Positions 6,844-15,853 of a stretch of DNA of 38,712 nucleotides are shown here, piece after piece. A model generated the notes under the pieces. It worked only from the letters and a program-made list of their open reading frames with translations, searched no databases and had not been told where the DNA came from. Both the position numbers and the translations under genes were made by a program. Origin of the DNA: Phycisphaerae bacterium (GTDB taxonomy: Bacteria > Planctomycetota > Phycisphaerae > Sedimentisphaerales > Anaerohalosphaeraceae); NCBI GenBank assembly GCA_018433925.1, contig JAHDQI010000273.1:1-38712 (forward strand), given 5' to 3'. Every line of letters begins with the position of its first letter. The first letter of the stretch is position 1.

Positions 6844-9159
6844 ATGAAGAATATCGGTCAATCGGAGGGCAAAAAAAGGTTTTTGGCAGGGTTTTTGTTT
6901 GTGGTGTTTTTAACGGCCTATTCCCCATCACCGGCCTCGAAGGTACCTGGGGCAGACGATTTGTACAGCATGTCGCTGGCCCAGCTTATGGAGGTTGAAA
7001 TTTATGTGCCTGCCTCGATTACGGAAAAAAATCCCTTCAAAACCCCAGCCAGTGTGACGGTCATTACGGCCGAAGACATTGCCCGAACACCGGCGCGAAA
7101 TCTGCTGGACCTGATCGAGATTTACGTACCGGGCGCCCTGTATCTCAATCACAGTATCGGGCCGGTACCGGGAATTCGAGGGGTTGTTGCCGACCGTCCC
7201 TATAAATTCCTGATTAATGTCAACGGCATCAATGTCAATATAAAATCCCACTACGGCGCCCGTCTGGAGCTGCTGAACTGGGATATGAATGATATTGAGC
7301 GAATCGAAGTTGTGCGCGGCCCCGGTTCGGTTACCTACGGCCCGGGCGCTATCGGCGGAGTGATTAATATTACAACCAAAAAAGCCAAAAATCACCCCGG
7401 TGTTGAGTTGGGCGGCAGTTTCTGGGATCAATACGACAGCATCGGCAATTACGTCAGCTATGGTCATGAGTCTGAGGCATTTTCACTGTACAGCTATGTA
7501 AGCGTGGTCCACACATCCGGTCATACGCCGGATTTGTACGGGGCAGAAAATGAAGCGGAGTACGGCTATGTCGGTGATCCGGCCGGCCCGTACAATCCAA
7601 GGCCTCCGTTTACTTACCTGATGGATTATCAAGATGAGCCGCAGGTCAAGGCCATGATCGATTTTCATTTTAAGGAGAACTGGCGTTTCTGGGCCCGTTA
7701 TGTCACTTCTTCTACCGCGCTGACCCAGGCCTCGGCCGTAAAGTATGAAATCGACGGGAAATACCGGGACTTCCGGCAGAGCCGATTTCGATATTTCCAA
7801 CTGGCCCTTGAAAACCAGTCGCCGATTACGGATGAATTAAGCTTAAAATCCCTCTTTGGATTCAGTTCAATTGATGTTCACGATATTCAGAAGTACAGCA
7901 GTTCCATCGTCAATGACAAGGATAACCTCCAGAATATAGGATGGATCTGGTCTGAATGGGAATATTTTACCCAGTTTATGCTGAATTATAAGCCGGAGGA
8001 TGAACGGATGAAGGCCGCCGTCGGCGTGGAATTCAGTTACGACATGATTCGGCCTGCCTGGGGCAAAGACAAAGATGACGGAATCCGCATGTCCGATGGG
8101 ATTATCAGCGGACCTTCATCCGGGGGCTATGGAGAGGAGTACAGGCAGGTCAGTCCTACGCATGATGCCGAAAAATATTTTCCGGTCGGCAGCGGCTGGG
8201 ATACCCGTTCGTATGCTTTCCTCGGCGAGCTGAATTTTCAGCATACGCCCAAAATGCAGACGATCTGGTCGGCCCGACTGGACAAGCATACCTACACCGA
8301 TTATATGTTTTCTCCCCGCTTTGCGTGGATTTATGAGCTGGAAAAGGAGGCCTATCTCAAGTTTATCGCGCAGCGCTCAGTGCGTATGAACACGCAGGAA
8401 GAACTGTACATGAGCCATGAAATGGGGATTTCAAACAAGCCCGAAAAACTGGATACCTATGAAGTGATTTACTCCGGCCGGGCGGGAGAGAATCTGACGT
8501 ATCAGGCATCCGCGTTCTTGAATAAGAATAAAGTGATCGCGTGGGAAGGATCGCTCCGCCGCAGCGCCCTGATTGGAGAACTGCAAACATTCGGCCTCGA
8601 ATTTGAAACCCAGTACAAAAAAGATCATTTCAATATCGGGGCCAGCCATTCGTTTGTCAAGCAGCTCGACTGGGAACTGGATGACGAGGTGGCTGCCTCC
8701 GGCATCAGTTATTCGGACTATTATTACGATACCGGCAGCGGCATCATCGCCTCCAAAGGCAATGACCTGGCCAACTGGTCCAATCATGCGACCAAGCTTT
8801 TTATGAATGTGGATTTTCTGGACGGCAAACTGACCCTGCACGGCGACATGAGGACGCTGTGGGGTTTTGAGGGCTATAAGGACGGCCTGGATGCCCTTGA
8901 GGAGGCCGGCGGTACGCCTGAGATCATTGCCGCCATGCACGATCACGACGTGTTTGATCTTGAAGTTACGGCCAATGTCTCCCTTACCTATCATATCAGC
9001 AAGTCCGCGGATTTGACTGTGTTTGTGCACAACATTCCCGTGATCGGGGAGAATAAACGATACTCTTATTCATCGGGATACCGAAAAATCTTTCCGGACA
9101 AGACCAGTTGGATTGAAGAACCGACGGTGGTCGGTGTTCAATATCGTTTTCGTTTTTGA
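6844..9159 (+). CDS. TonB-dependent outer-membrane receptor
   Basis: 771 residues. The ATG at 6844 has a near-consensus AGGAGG (6832-6837); an in-frame ATG 24 codons earlier lacks one. An N-terminal hydrophobic signal (after KKRFLAG) is followed by DDLYSMSLAQLMEVE, a segment typical before the plug in this receptor type. The plug domain covers ~60-165, with TPASVTVIT, IRGV, IERIEVVRGPGSVTYGPGA and GGVINI. The rest is a beta-barrel ending in an aromatic strand (VVGVQYRFRF), as needed for BAM recognition. It imports a ligand using TonB/ExbBD energy; none of those genes are here. It is smaller than SusC and has no SusD neighbour. Uptake of pectin oligosaccharides is suggested only by location; a metal chelate or vitamin is equally possible. 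Confidence 0.9.
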   Translation: MKNIGQSEGKKRFLAGFLFVVFLTAYSPSPASKVPGADDLYSMSLAQLMEVEIYVPASITEKNPFKTPASVTVITAEDIARTPARNLLDLIEIYVPGALYLNHSIGPVPGIRGVVADRPYKFLINVNGINVNIKSHYGARLELLNWDMNDIERIEVVRGPGSVTYGPGAIGGVINITTKKAKNHPGVELGGSFWDQYDSIGNYVSYGHESEAFSLYSYVSVVHTSGHTPDLYGAENEAEYGYVGDPAGPYNPRPPFTYLMDYQDEPQVKAMIDFHFKENWRFWARYVTSSTALTQASAVKYEIDGKYRDFRQSRFRYFQLALENQSPITDELSLKSLFGFSSIDVHDIQKYSSSIVNDKDNLQNIGWIWSEWEYFTQFMLNYKPEDERMKAAVGVEFSYDMIRPAWGKDKDDGIRMSDGIISGPSSGGYGEEYRQVSPTHDAEKYFPVGSGWDTRSYAFLGELNFQHTPKMQTIWSARLDKHTYTDYMFSPRFAWIYELEKEAYLKFIAQRSVRMNTQEELYMSHEMGISNKPEKLDTYEVIYSGRAGENLTYQASAFLNKNKVIAWEGSLRRSALIGELQTFGLEFETQYKKDHFNIGASHSFVKQLDWELDDEVAASGISYSDYYYDTGSGIIASKGNDLANWSNHATKLFMNVDFLDGKLTLHGDMRTLWGFEGYKDGLDALEEAGGTPEIIAAMHDHDVFDLEVTANVSLTYHISKSADLTVFVHNIPVIGENKRYSYSSGYRKIFPDKTSWIEEPTVVGVQYRFRF

Positions 9160-9183
9160 CAGAAACTGCCGAACATGAGACAC

Positions 9184-9217
9184 AAAAAAAGGCCGCTGCA
9201 TAAACAGCGGCCTTTTT
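9184..9217. terminator. Bidirectional terminator between the receptor gene and secDF
   Basis: GGCCGCTG (9191-9198), loop CATAAA and CAGCGGCC (9205-9212) form a perfect 8-bp stem. It is flanked by seven A (9184-9190) and five T (9213-9217), so it can end transcription from both converging genes. Confidence 0.9.
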
Positions 9218-9239
9218 AATGGTACAAAGACGGCACAAA

Positions 9240-12200
9240 CTACTTCTGGTTTTTGGGCCGGCCCAGCAGAAGGAGCGGGGAGGCAATCGCGATCGAGGAA
9301 TAGGTGCCGATGATAATCCCGATCAGCATGGCAAACGTAAAACCACGCAGGCCCGTTCCGCCCCAGATGTACATGAGCAGCACGACAAGAAATGTCGTAA
9401 ACGAGGTCAGCAGGGTTCGGGACAGGGTCTGGTTGATGCTGTCATTGATCAGCTTGGGAGTCAGGGCGTTTAATTTGCCTCGATTTTCACGGATTCGGTC
9501 AAAGACCACAATCGTATCATTCAGTGAATACCCGATGATTGTCAGAAAAGCGGCAATCATTTCGAGGTTAATTTTGAAATCCATGATTCCGAGGGCATTT
9601 CCAAGCGGGGTTCCGGCAATATAGGTACAAACGGTCACAATGCCCAGCGTAATGCAGACATCGTGTACAAGAGCGGCAATGGCCGCAAAGCCGTAGCGGG
9701 CCGTGCCGAATCGGAAACCGATGTAGAGCACAATCGCAATCAGCGACAGGATGATTGCCAGCAGCGCCCGGATTTTGGCCTGGGCTCCGATGGACGGGTC
9801 AATCTGTGTGACCCGAGCCAGTGAGCTTTCAATGGCCAGGGCGCTGAGAATCTTGGTTTTTTCATTGTCTGTGTACTGTTTCCATTCGTCTTCGGAAAGC
9901 GTGCGAAAACCGGCTTCCGGATGAGCGCTGACATAGACAAACTCACGGGCCGTTTCATCCTCAGAGAACTCCGTCAGGTCCGTATTCAAAAGCTGATACG
10001 GATACCAGTGCAGATCCTGCATGTCCCGTTTAAACTTGATGTCCTGAATCCGGGCCTTGAGCTCCTTGCCGCTGACGGGGGAAGACAGTGTGACGTCAAT
10101 TCGAAGTCCCCCGACGAAATCAGCCAGTTCCGGGACGGCCGCGGTGATCTCGCCGGCGGCGGTAATTTCCGGTTCGAGGTCTTCCCGTACATCCAGCAGA
10201 TCCTTGAACGCGGTGCGGATGGCATCGCTGACAACTTCATGTACCGTTACATCCGAAATCTCGGCGCTGTCTCCAAAGGCCTGCTGGAGCACTTCTTCCA
10301 CAAGCGATACATTGACCCGGTTTGTGGACACCTGAAAATGCCGCTCATTGACGGCTTTGACCTCAAGACCGGAAAGTGTCTGGCCCAGTTCCCGTGAAGC
10401 CGACTGAATTGCTTCCGTAACGGCAGCGGCGATTTGACCCGGCTGGGCGAAATGAATTTCAGCCGTGGTTCGATTGGTTTCCGTGGTCGTGATCTCATAT
10501 TGCAGGCCGCTTTCGCCGATGCTGTATACACGGGCGGCGGCCAGGGCCCGGTTGCCGATGGATTCGGCGTATTCGCGGAAGCGGTCTTCCACGATTTTAC
10601 GGGTATAGGCGGCGGCCGGACGCAGGTTGATCTGAGCGCTGGTGCCGCCGGTAAATTCGATATCATATTTGCTGTTTGCCGCTTCATCACGAGTGAAAAA
10701 GACCGCAAGTCCGCCGATGATAAGGATGACGGAAATCACCAGGAACAGCGGCCGCAGAGCCATCCAGTTGAGATTGACATTCTGCAGCATGCCGAACATG
10801 GTCAGCGGGTTGCTCAGGATCCGGCGGCTGATTAAGAAATCAAAGACCACACGGGTGACGAACAGGGCGGTGAACATGCTCGATATGATACCCAGCATCA
10901 GCACGATCGCGAATCCCTTGATTTCCTCAGAGGCCACCATCAGGAGAATAAACGCGACGCCGAAGGTGGTCAGGTTGGCGTCAAAGATTGTCCGAAATGC
11001 TCGGCCGTAGCCGTTGGCGATGGAAGCCCGCAGGGATGAACCGCGTTTTTGCTCTTCACGGATACGCTCGAAGATCAGCACGTTGGCGTCAACGCTCATG
11101 CCAATGGTCAGGATCAGACCGGCAATGCCCGGCAGGGTAAACGTGGCGTTAAAGGCGGCCATCATCGCCAACACAAAAATGATATTGAGCATCAGGGCCA
11201 TATCGGCAATGGCTCCGGCGACCCAGTAATAGCCGAACATGAAGATCGCCACCAGAATCAGTCCCCAAATGCCGGCTCGAATTCCCTTTTTCAGGTTGTC
11301 GGCACCGAGCAGGGGGCCAATGGTTTTTTCCGAAATGGGCACCTCGGAGAGTTTGGCGCGGAAGGAACCGGCATTCAGTTTGTTGACCAGGTCGGTCTGT
11401 TCCGTGGGCGAAAAACTGCCTTCGATGATGCCGGCCGAACTGATTGCGCTGCGGATGGTCGGTGCCGACAAGCCCCGGTCATCCAGGATGATGCACAACG
11501 GACGCTTCAGGTTATTCTTGGTCAGGGTGAAAAACATGTTGGACGCAACCTGGTTAAAGGAAAACCCGATGGCACGCAGTCCCTTGTCGTCCCGCGTGGG
11601 ATAAGCCCGCCGGAGTTTCCATTTTTTGTCTATTGTATGCAGCATGGTTTCGCCGGCCTGATTGCTGGCCAGCACAAAGGTCTTATCGCCGAACTGCCCG
11701 GTGATGCCGAGTCCCTGAGGCCAACCGGCGGGATCTTCGATCTCGATCCAGACGTAGCGGTTATCCGAGGCCTGTTTGGGCCCTTTGGTTCGCAGGGCTT
11801 CCTCGTACGCGCCCATTTCGTCCATGTTGGTTACGCCGTCGCCGGAAGTCGGGAGGATCCGAAATTCAAGAACGCCGGCGCCCTTGAGCATCCGTTTGAG
11901 ATCTTCCGGGTCATCCAGGGTACCGGCAACCTTGCGATATTCCTCAAAGACCTTTTCGGCTTGAGCAATCTTGTCCGCCCGATCCTGAAACTGTTCTTTG
12001 AGGGCATCGAGCGATTCTTTTCGCTTCAGCGAATCGGCGGGCAGCTCGAAAATATCCTGGAGCTGGTCAATGCTCAGGTTTAACTCGTTGAGCCCGGCAA
12101 CGGCCCGGTTCCACTGGATGTTGGCTCCGCTTTCCGGATCGGTCAGGGCGTTGACCGCCTGGGCCCACCGGTCAAACAGGGTGACGTATTCCTGCAGGGC

Positions 12201-12923
12201 CTTCAGCAACTGCTTTTGCTGTTCCGTAAGAGAGCCGTCGGTCTGCGGTGTTTCTCCCGGTTCAAGCGTCTGCTTAACAAAATCCGTCAGATCGGTTAGC
12301 CGCTTCGCGTTTGTCCGGCTCAGCCAGTCCGGCGCTCTCATGCGGATCTGATCGGGATCTACGGTGTCTTTGAACGGCTCAAGAAGGGCTTCCATTTGAG
12401 CGGCCGTTTCGTCCCGAAGACGTTGTTTTTCGGCGCGCAGATCGAAGGCCTCGGCCAGCGCCTGAAGAATCCTCAAACGATCGGCATCGTCTCCGGCAAA
12501 TCGTTCCAGCTCGGTTTTGCGAACCTCCGGATCGAGAGACAGAGTTTTCTTGATTTGAAGCAGGTTGGTGTTTTCTCTTTCGAGAGCCGCCAGCGCTTCT
12601 TCATAGGCCTGGCGTTTCTTTCGGGTTTCAGGGCTGGAAACCGGAAGCTGGATCTCGATGCGCGTATCTTCCTGCGGACGCATCACGATGTTGGCCATGT
12701 GCGTCGGATCAATTCGCTTGAGGAGGATGGGGATCATGCTCTCGGCAAGCCCTTTGCGCTCCTCAGGGGAAAGGCCCGTGGTGTCAATTTCATACACCAA
12801 ACTCGTTCCGCCGGCCAGGTCCAGTCCCAGCTTCAGCTTCTCCTGCGGCGGATAGACCACCCACAACGCCAAAAGAGCCAGTGCGATAACAAATAGCAGC
12901 TTCCAGATCAGATTTTTATTCAT
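9240..12923 (-). CDS. secDF: Protein translocase SecDF, fused and unusually long
   Basis: 1227 residues. SecD and SecF are fused into one inner-membrane protein that uses the proton gradient to pull exported proteins through SecYEG. SecD half: TM1 (~8-24), the LGLDLAGGTSLVYEID motif (~32-47), and GMSVDANVLIFERIREE (~607-623) in the TM4 region. SecF half: TM ~715-735, YDIEFTGGTSAQ (~749) and YSLNDTIVVFDRIREN (~1133-1148). It exceeds the E. coli SecD plus SecF total (about 940) by nearly 300 residues. Much of the excess is a charged, coiled-coil-like stretch at ~85-335, plus an enlarged SecF periplasmic domain (~750-1030). It lies 40 nt after yajC in the classic tgt-yajC-secD-secF order. GGAACC precedes the ATG. 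Confidence 0.96.
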   Translation of the reverse strand: MNKNLIWKLLFVIALALLALWVVYPPQEKLKLGLDLAGGTSLVYEIDTTGLSPEERKGLAESMIPILLKRIDPTHMANIVMRPQEDTRIEIQLPVSSPETRKKRQAYEEALAALERENTNLLQIKKTLSLDPEVRKTELERFAGDDADRLRILQALAEAFDLRAEKQRLRDETAAQMEALLEPFKDTVDPDQIRMRAPDWLSRTNAKRLTDLTDFVKQTLEPGETPQTDGSLTEQQKQLLKALQEYVTLFDRWAQAVNALTDPESGANIQWNRAVAGLNELNLSIDQLQDIFELPADSLKRKESLDALKEQFQDRADKIAQAEKVFEEYRKVAGTLDDPEDLKRMLKGAGVLEFRILPTSGDGVTNMDEMGAYEEALRTKGPKQASDNRYVWIEIEDPAGWPQGLGITGQFGDKTFVLASNQAGETMLHTIDKKWKLRRAYPTRDDKGLRAIGFSFNQVASNMFFTLTKNNLKRPLCIILDDRGLSAPTIRSAISSAGIIEGSFSPTEQTDLVNKLNAGSFRAKLSEVPISEKTIGPLLGADNLKKGIRAGIWGLILVAIFMFGYYWVAGAIADMALMLNIIFVLAMMAAFNATFTLPGIAGLILTIGMSVDANVLIFERIREEQKRGSSLRASIANGYGRAFRTIFDANLTTFGVAFILLMVASEEIKGFAIVLMLGIISSMFTALFVTRVVFDFLISRRILSNPLTMFGMLQNVNLNWMALRPLFLVISVILIIGGLAVFFTRDEAANSKYDIEFTGGTSAQINLRPAAAYTRKIVEDRFREYAESIGNRALAAARVYSIGESGLQYEITTTETNRTTAEIHFAQPGQIAAAVTEAIQSASRELGQTLSGLEVKAVNERHFQVSTNRVNVSLVEEVLQQAFGDSAEISDVTVHEVVSDAIRTAFKDLLDVREDLEPEITAAGEITAAVPELADFVGGLRIDVTLSSPVSGKELKARIQDIKFKRDMQDLHWYPYQLLNTDLTEFSEDETAREFVYVSAHPEAGFRTLSEDEWKQYTDNEKTKILSALAIESSLARVTQIDPSIGAQAKIRALLAIILSLIAIVLYIGFRFGTARYGFAAIAALVHDVCITLGIVTVCTYIAGTPLGNALGIMDFKINLEMIAAFLTIIGYSLNDTIVVFDRIRENRGKLNALTPKLINDSINQTLSRTLLTSFTTFLVVLLMYIWGGTGLRGFTFAMLIGIIIGTYSSIAIASPLLLLGRPKNQK

Positions 12924-12963
12924 GGTCGGTTCCTATTCCAAGATCAATGCCTGCCGGCAGATG

Positions 12964-13392
12964 TTATTTCTTTTCTTCCGATAAAACCGCGCCGATCGCG
13001 GACGGGATAATATGAATTTTTGTGTTGTTGGATTCGTCAATTTTCAGAACGATGTCGTCCTGCCGGACATCGACCACCGTTCCGTAGATGCCTCCGATGG
13101 TTCGAACCCGGTCATTTTTCGTCAGGGAGGAGACCATCTTCTTGTGTTCCTGCTGTTTCTTGCGGGGACCTCGGAACAGGAGCAGATACATCACGACAAT
13201 AATCAGCAAAAAAGGCAGCAGTTGAACCAGCGGATTGGCCGGGGGTCTTTCGGCAACCTCCGTCTGCTCCGGGGTTCCATTGGCGCCTTCCTGTACGGTT
13301 GTGTTTTGCTGCGACTCGGCCGGTTCCATTGTAATGACTTCGGTTGTGTCCGAGGCCGGGTCAGCTCCGGCAAGTATCCAGATCGATTTCAT
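12964..13392 (-). CDS. yajC: Preprotein translocase accessory subunit YajC
   Basis: 142 residues from the ATG at 13392, chosen because AGGAAGG precedes it and it leaves a 19-nt gap after tgt. Longer in-frame starts would overlap tgt. An acidic, Gln/Thr-rich N-terminal segment (~10-50) precedes the single membrane helix (LLPFLLIIVVMYLLLF, ~58-73). A basic RGPRKKQQEHKKM stretch and the YajC beta domain follow (NDRVRTIGGIYGTVVDV, DESNNTKIHI). YajC associates with SecDF at the translocon. The N-terminal extension before the helix is longer than in E. coli YajC and its role is unknown. Confidence 0.93.
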   Translation of the reverse strand: MKSIWILAGADPASDTTEVITMEPAESQQNTTVQEGANGTPEQTEVAERPPANPLVQLLPFLLIIVVMYLLLFRGPRKKQQEHKKMVSSLTKNDRVRTIGGIYGTVVDVRQDDIVLKIDESNNTKIHIIPSAIGAVLSEEKK

Positions 13393-13411
13393 GTTTTTTG
13401 TTCCTTCCTGC

Positions 13412-14542
13412 TTAGGATTCATTCTCTTCGATTCCGTTCGGTTTCCGAGTTCGAATAAACTCTTCTGACCATACGCCAAATGACCCGTCGGCGATACGGT
13501 CCCGAATTCGGGTCATAAGTCGTTGATAATACGTTAAATTATGGATTGTCGCAAGGATCGGTCCGAGCATTTCGCCGACATTAAAAAAATGGCGGATGGC
13601 CGACCGCGAAAAATTTCGGCAGGTCGGACAGGGACAATCCCGCTCTATCGGGTCCGGATCGCTGCCGTGAATGCTGTTTCGCAGGCGAATGGCCCCGTTT
13701 TCCGTAAATGCAAAGCCGTTTCGACCGTTCCGGGACGGCAGTACGCAATCAAACATATCCACACCCGCCCGTACGGCGGCCACGATATCAACCGGCATTC
13801 CGACTCCCATCAGGTAGCGGGGTTTCGACTCCGGCAGGCCGGCGGCGGTATGGGCGACTGTTCGAATCATCGCTTCATGTCCTTCCCCGACGCTCAGGCC
13901 CCCCACGGCGTACCCATCAAAGTCCATCGGGATCAGGGCATCCAGGCAGCGGTCCCGAAGCGAGAGATCCACCCCTCCCTGGATGATCCCAAACAGCATT
14001 TGGCGGGGATTGTCGTGGCTTTCTTTACATTGTCGGGCCCAGCGAACCGTCCGCTCGACGGCTTTTTCGATCCGCTCCGTTTCACAGGGGTAGGGAGTGC
14101 ATTCATCAAAGCACATAATGATATCCGCTCCCAGCCGATTTTGAATCCGGGTTGCGATTTCGGCATTCAGAAAAATCGGTCGGCCGTCAATATGACTGGC
14201 GAATTCCACGCCGTCCTCACCCACACGATTCAATGAGCTGAGCGAAAAAACCTGGTAGCCGCCGCTGTCCGTCAAAATCGGTCCGTCCCAGGCCGTAAAA
14301 CGATGCAGTCCTCCGAGGGACTCGACGATATCCACGCCGGGCCGAAGCAGCAGATGGTACGTATTGGACAGCATGATCTGCGCCCCGGTTTCACGAAGCG
14401 TCTGCGGCAGGATTCCTTTGACGCAGCCGCGGGTTCCGACCGGCATGAAGGCCGGGGTCAGGGCGGTTCCGTGTGCTGTATGCAGCTTGCCCAGACGTGC
14501 CCGGCGGCCGGGCTCTGTTTGTGCGATTGTAAATGCGTTCAT
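13412..14542 (-). CDS. tgt: Queuine tRNA-guanine transglycosylase
   Basis: 376 residues, full length. It exchanges guanine-34 for the queuosine precursor preQ1 in tRNAs with GUN anticodons. The TIM-barrel family signature is complete: SNTYHLLLRPG, TDSGGYQVFSL with the general acid/base Asp92, GIIQGG, AVGGLSVGE, YLMGVG, and the nucleophile Asp265 in MFDCVLPSRNGRNG. The zinc site is Cys303, Cys305, Cys308 and His334. Its ATG overlaps the stop of the upstream SpoIID gene in an ATGA, indicating translational coupling. Linkage to yajC-secDF is common across bacteria. Confidence 0.97.
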   Translation of the reverse strand: MNAFTIAQTEPGRRARLGKLHTAHGTALTPAFMPVGTRGCVKGILPQTLRETGAQIMLSNTYHLLLRPGVDIVESLGGLHRFTAWDGPILTDSGGYQVFSLSSLNRVGEDGVEFASHIDGRPIFLNAEIATRIQNRLGADIIMCFDECTPYPCETERIEKAVERTVRWARQCKESHDNPRQMLFGIIQGGVDLSLRDRCLDALIPMDFDGYAVGGLSVGEGHEAMIRTVAHTAAGLPESKPRYLMGVGMPVDIVAAVRAGVDMFDCVLPSRNGRNGFAFTENGAIRLRNSIHGSDPDPIERDCPCPTCRNFSRSAIRHFFNVGEMLGPILATIHNLTYYQRLMTRIRDRIADGSFGVWSEEFIRTRKPNGIEENES

Positions 14543-15846
14543 CCCTGTTCTTTCAGGCGGACCAACTGGCTGCCCGGATAATAGTACTGCAGTATTTCAG
14601 AAAACGACGATCCCGAGCGAGCCAGGGCCTGCGCTCCGCTCTGGCAAAGCCCTGTGCCGTGCCCGAATCCCCGTCCTTCAACAAATTCAAAACCGCGGTC
14701 CGTCCGGTGAATGGTGAAAATCGCGCTTTTCAGTTTTCGTCCGCTCGGATCAAGAGCCAGTCGAAAATCCTCCCCTCGCAAAAAGGCGGTTCTCCCGTTT
14801 GTTCCGGTTAAACGAACCGAGACGATACGCCCGATCTCGGACTGCTGAGCCGCTTCAATTTGCTCAATGGATTCGAGACGGGCCAGGGACGGATACCGAC
14901 CCAGCAGCCGCCGGGTAATCTCCTCTCGTGAAAACAACGGTCCTGTCCAGTAAAAATAGTCCGACCGGGTCGTTTTTCTGCAATAGGGACACTCCACTCC
15001 CCGGAGAACCGAAAACGAATCTCCGAAAATAAACCGGCTGTTTTCCGTATGGCCTCCGCAGGCGGAGCTGTAGTACGCCGGAAAGATTGTGCGTTTTCCG
15101 CTTTTGTCCGGGCAGACCAAAACAATCCCCGCCGTCTGAAAAACGGCCTCATTGGTAGGGGCCGTCTCGGCCGCCATTCCTCTGTAGACCTGGTGGGCCT
15201 GACTGCGTCTTACGTCCCAGTCGCGTCCGCGTCCAAACCGATGTTTAATAAACAGGCAGTACGTTCGGGAAGCGACCGCCTGGGCCTTCAGCGCCTCCGG
15301 TTCCCAATAACTTTGCATCTCTGCCGCGATCACGCCGCAAAGATACGATTCCACAGGCACATGGTTAATCGCCGAAAAGGTCATCCCGTCATCGTTTCGC
15401 GAAAGACGAAGATGACCGCGAAAAGGCAGTTCATTGACGGTAAAGACAAACGGCGTTTCCGTTTGGATCATCATGTCCCCATCAAACAGGTGCTCCCCGA
15501 TCCGCAGTTTCCCTGCATCCATTCGCACGGTCAGCGCCTGATTCGGCCGGTTAAAACGGGCCGTTACGCCCATCTCCCTGTCTTCGATGACCAGGTTGCC
15601 GTACCCGCTGATGACACATTCATTCAGGTTGCCAAAGAGCAGCACGCGAATCCAGCAGGCCTCCGGCTGCTGCATTCCACGTGTTTCCGTTGCATGCGGA
15701 CGTCTGGAACAGCCCGCGCACAACCCGACGCATACCATACAGGCCCACAGCCATTGTCTTTTGGCTACTGCGGGCCTGCGCTGATAGATGAATCGGTACA
15801 ACGTCCTGAAATACGTCCTGAAATACGCTTGTGCTGTTTCACTCAA
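14539..15846 (-). CDS. SpoIID/LytB-domain lipoprotein, probable peptidoglycan lytic enzyme or amidase enhancer
   Basis: 435 residues from a TTG at 15846, 7 nt after the upstream gene, with GAGG about 6 nt before. No better start gives a usable signal sequence. The N-terminus is basic, then WACMVCVGLCAGC looks like a lipobox-type signal with Cys46 as the lipidated residue, although the -3 residue is Cys. The SpoIID domain follows: GVIAAEMQSYWEPEALKAQA with the expected catalytic Glu176, ASRTYC, YYSSACGGHTENS, and near the C-terminus GRGFGHGTGLCQSGAQALA and YYPGS. SpoIID proteins are lytic transglycosylases or enhance amidases acting on cell-wall glycan. No sporulation genes are nearby, so a vegetative cell-wall role is inferred. 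A short tandem repeat encodes YFRTYFRT at the N-terminus. Confidence 0.85.
   Translation of the reverse strand: MSETAQAYFRTYFRTLYRFIYQRRPAVAKRQWLWACMVCVGLCAGCSRRPHATETRGMQQPEACWIRVLLFGNLNECVISGYGNLVIEDREMGVTARFNRPNQALTVRMDAGKLRIGEHLFDGDMMIQTETPFVFTVNELPFRGHLRLSRNDDGMTFSAINHVPVESYLCGVIAAEMQSYWEPEALKAQAVASRTYCLFIKHRFGRGRDWDVRRSQAHQVYRGMAAETAPTNEAVFQTAGIVLVCPDKSGKRTIFPAYYSSACGGHTENSRFIFGDSFSVLRGVECPYCRKTTRSDYFYWTGPLFSREEITRRLLGRYPSLARLESIEQIEAAQQSEIGRIVSVRLTGTNGRTAFLRGEDFRLALDPSGRKLKSAIFTIHRTDRGFEFVEGRGFGHGTGLCQSGAQALARSGSSFSEILQYYYPGSQLVRLKEQG
15801..15827. repeat. 12-bp tandem repeat in the 5' end of the SpoIID gene
   Basis: ACGTCCTGAAAT occurs twice back to back, followed by ACG (2.25 units). 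The unit is four codons, so copy changes would keep frame and only alter the YFRT repeat at the protein's N-terminus. Confidence 0.85.
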
Positions 15847-15853
15847 GCCGGCC

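Noticed and set aside
12951-12960. CTGCCGGCAG palindrome between yajC and secDF
   Set aside because: No loop and no T-run, inside a co-transcribed operon; likely chance.
14539-15846. Reading the SpoIID domain as evidence of sporulation
   Set aside because: SpoIID/LytB domains occur widely in non-spore-formers, and no other sporulation gene is present.
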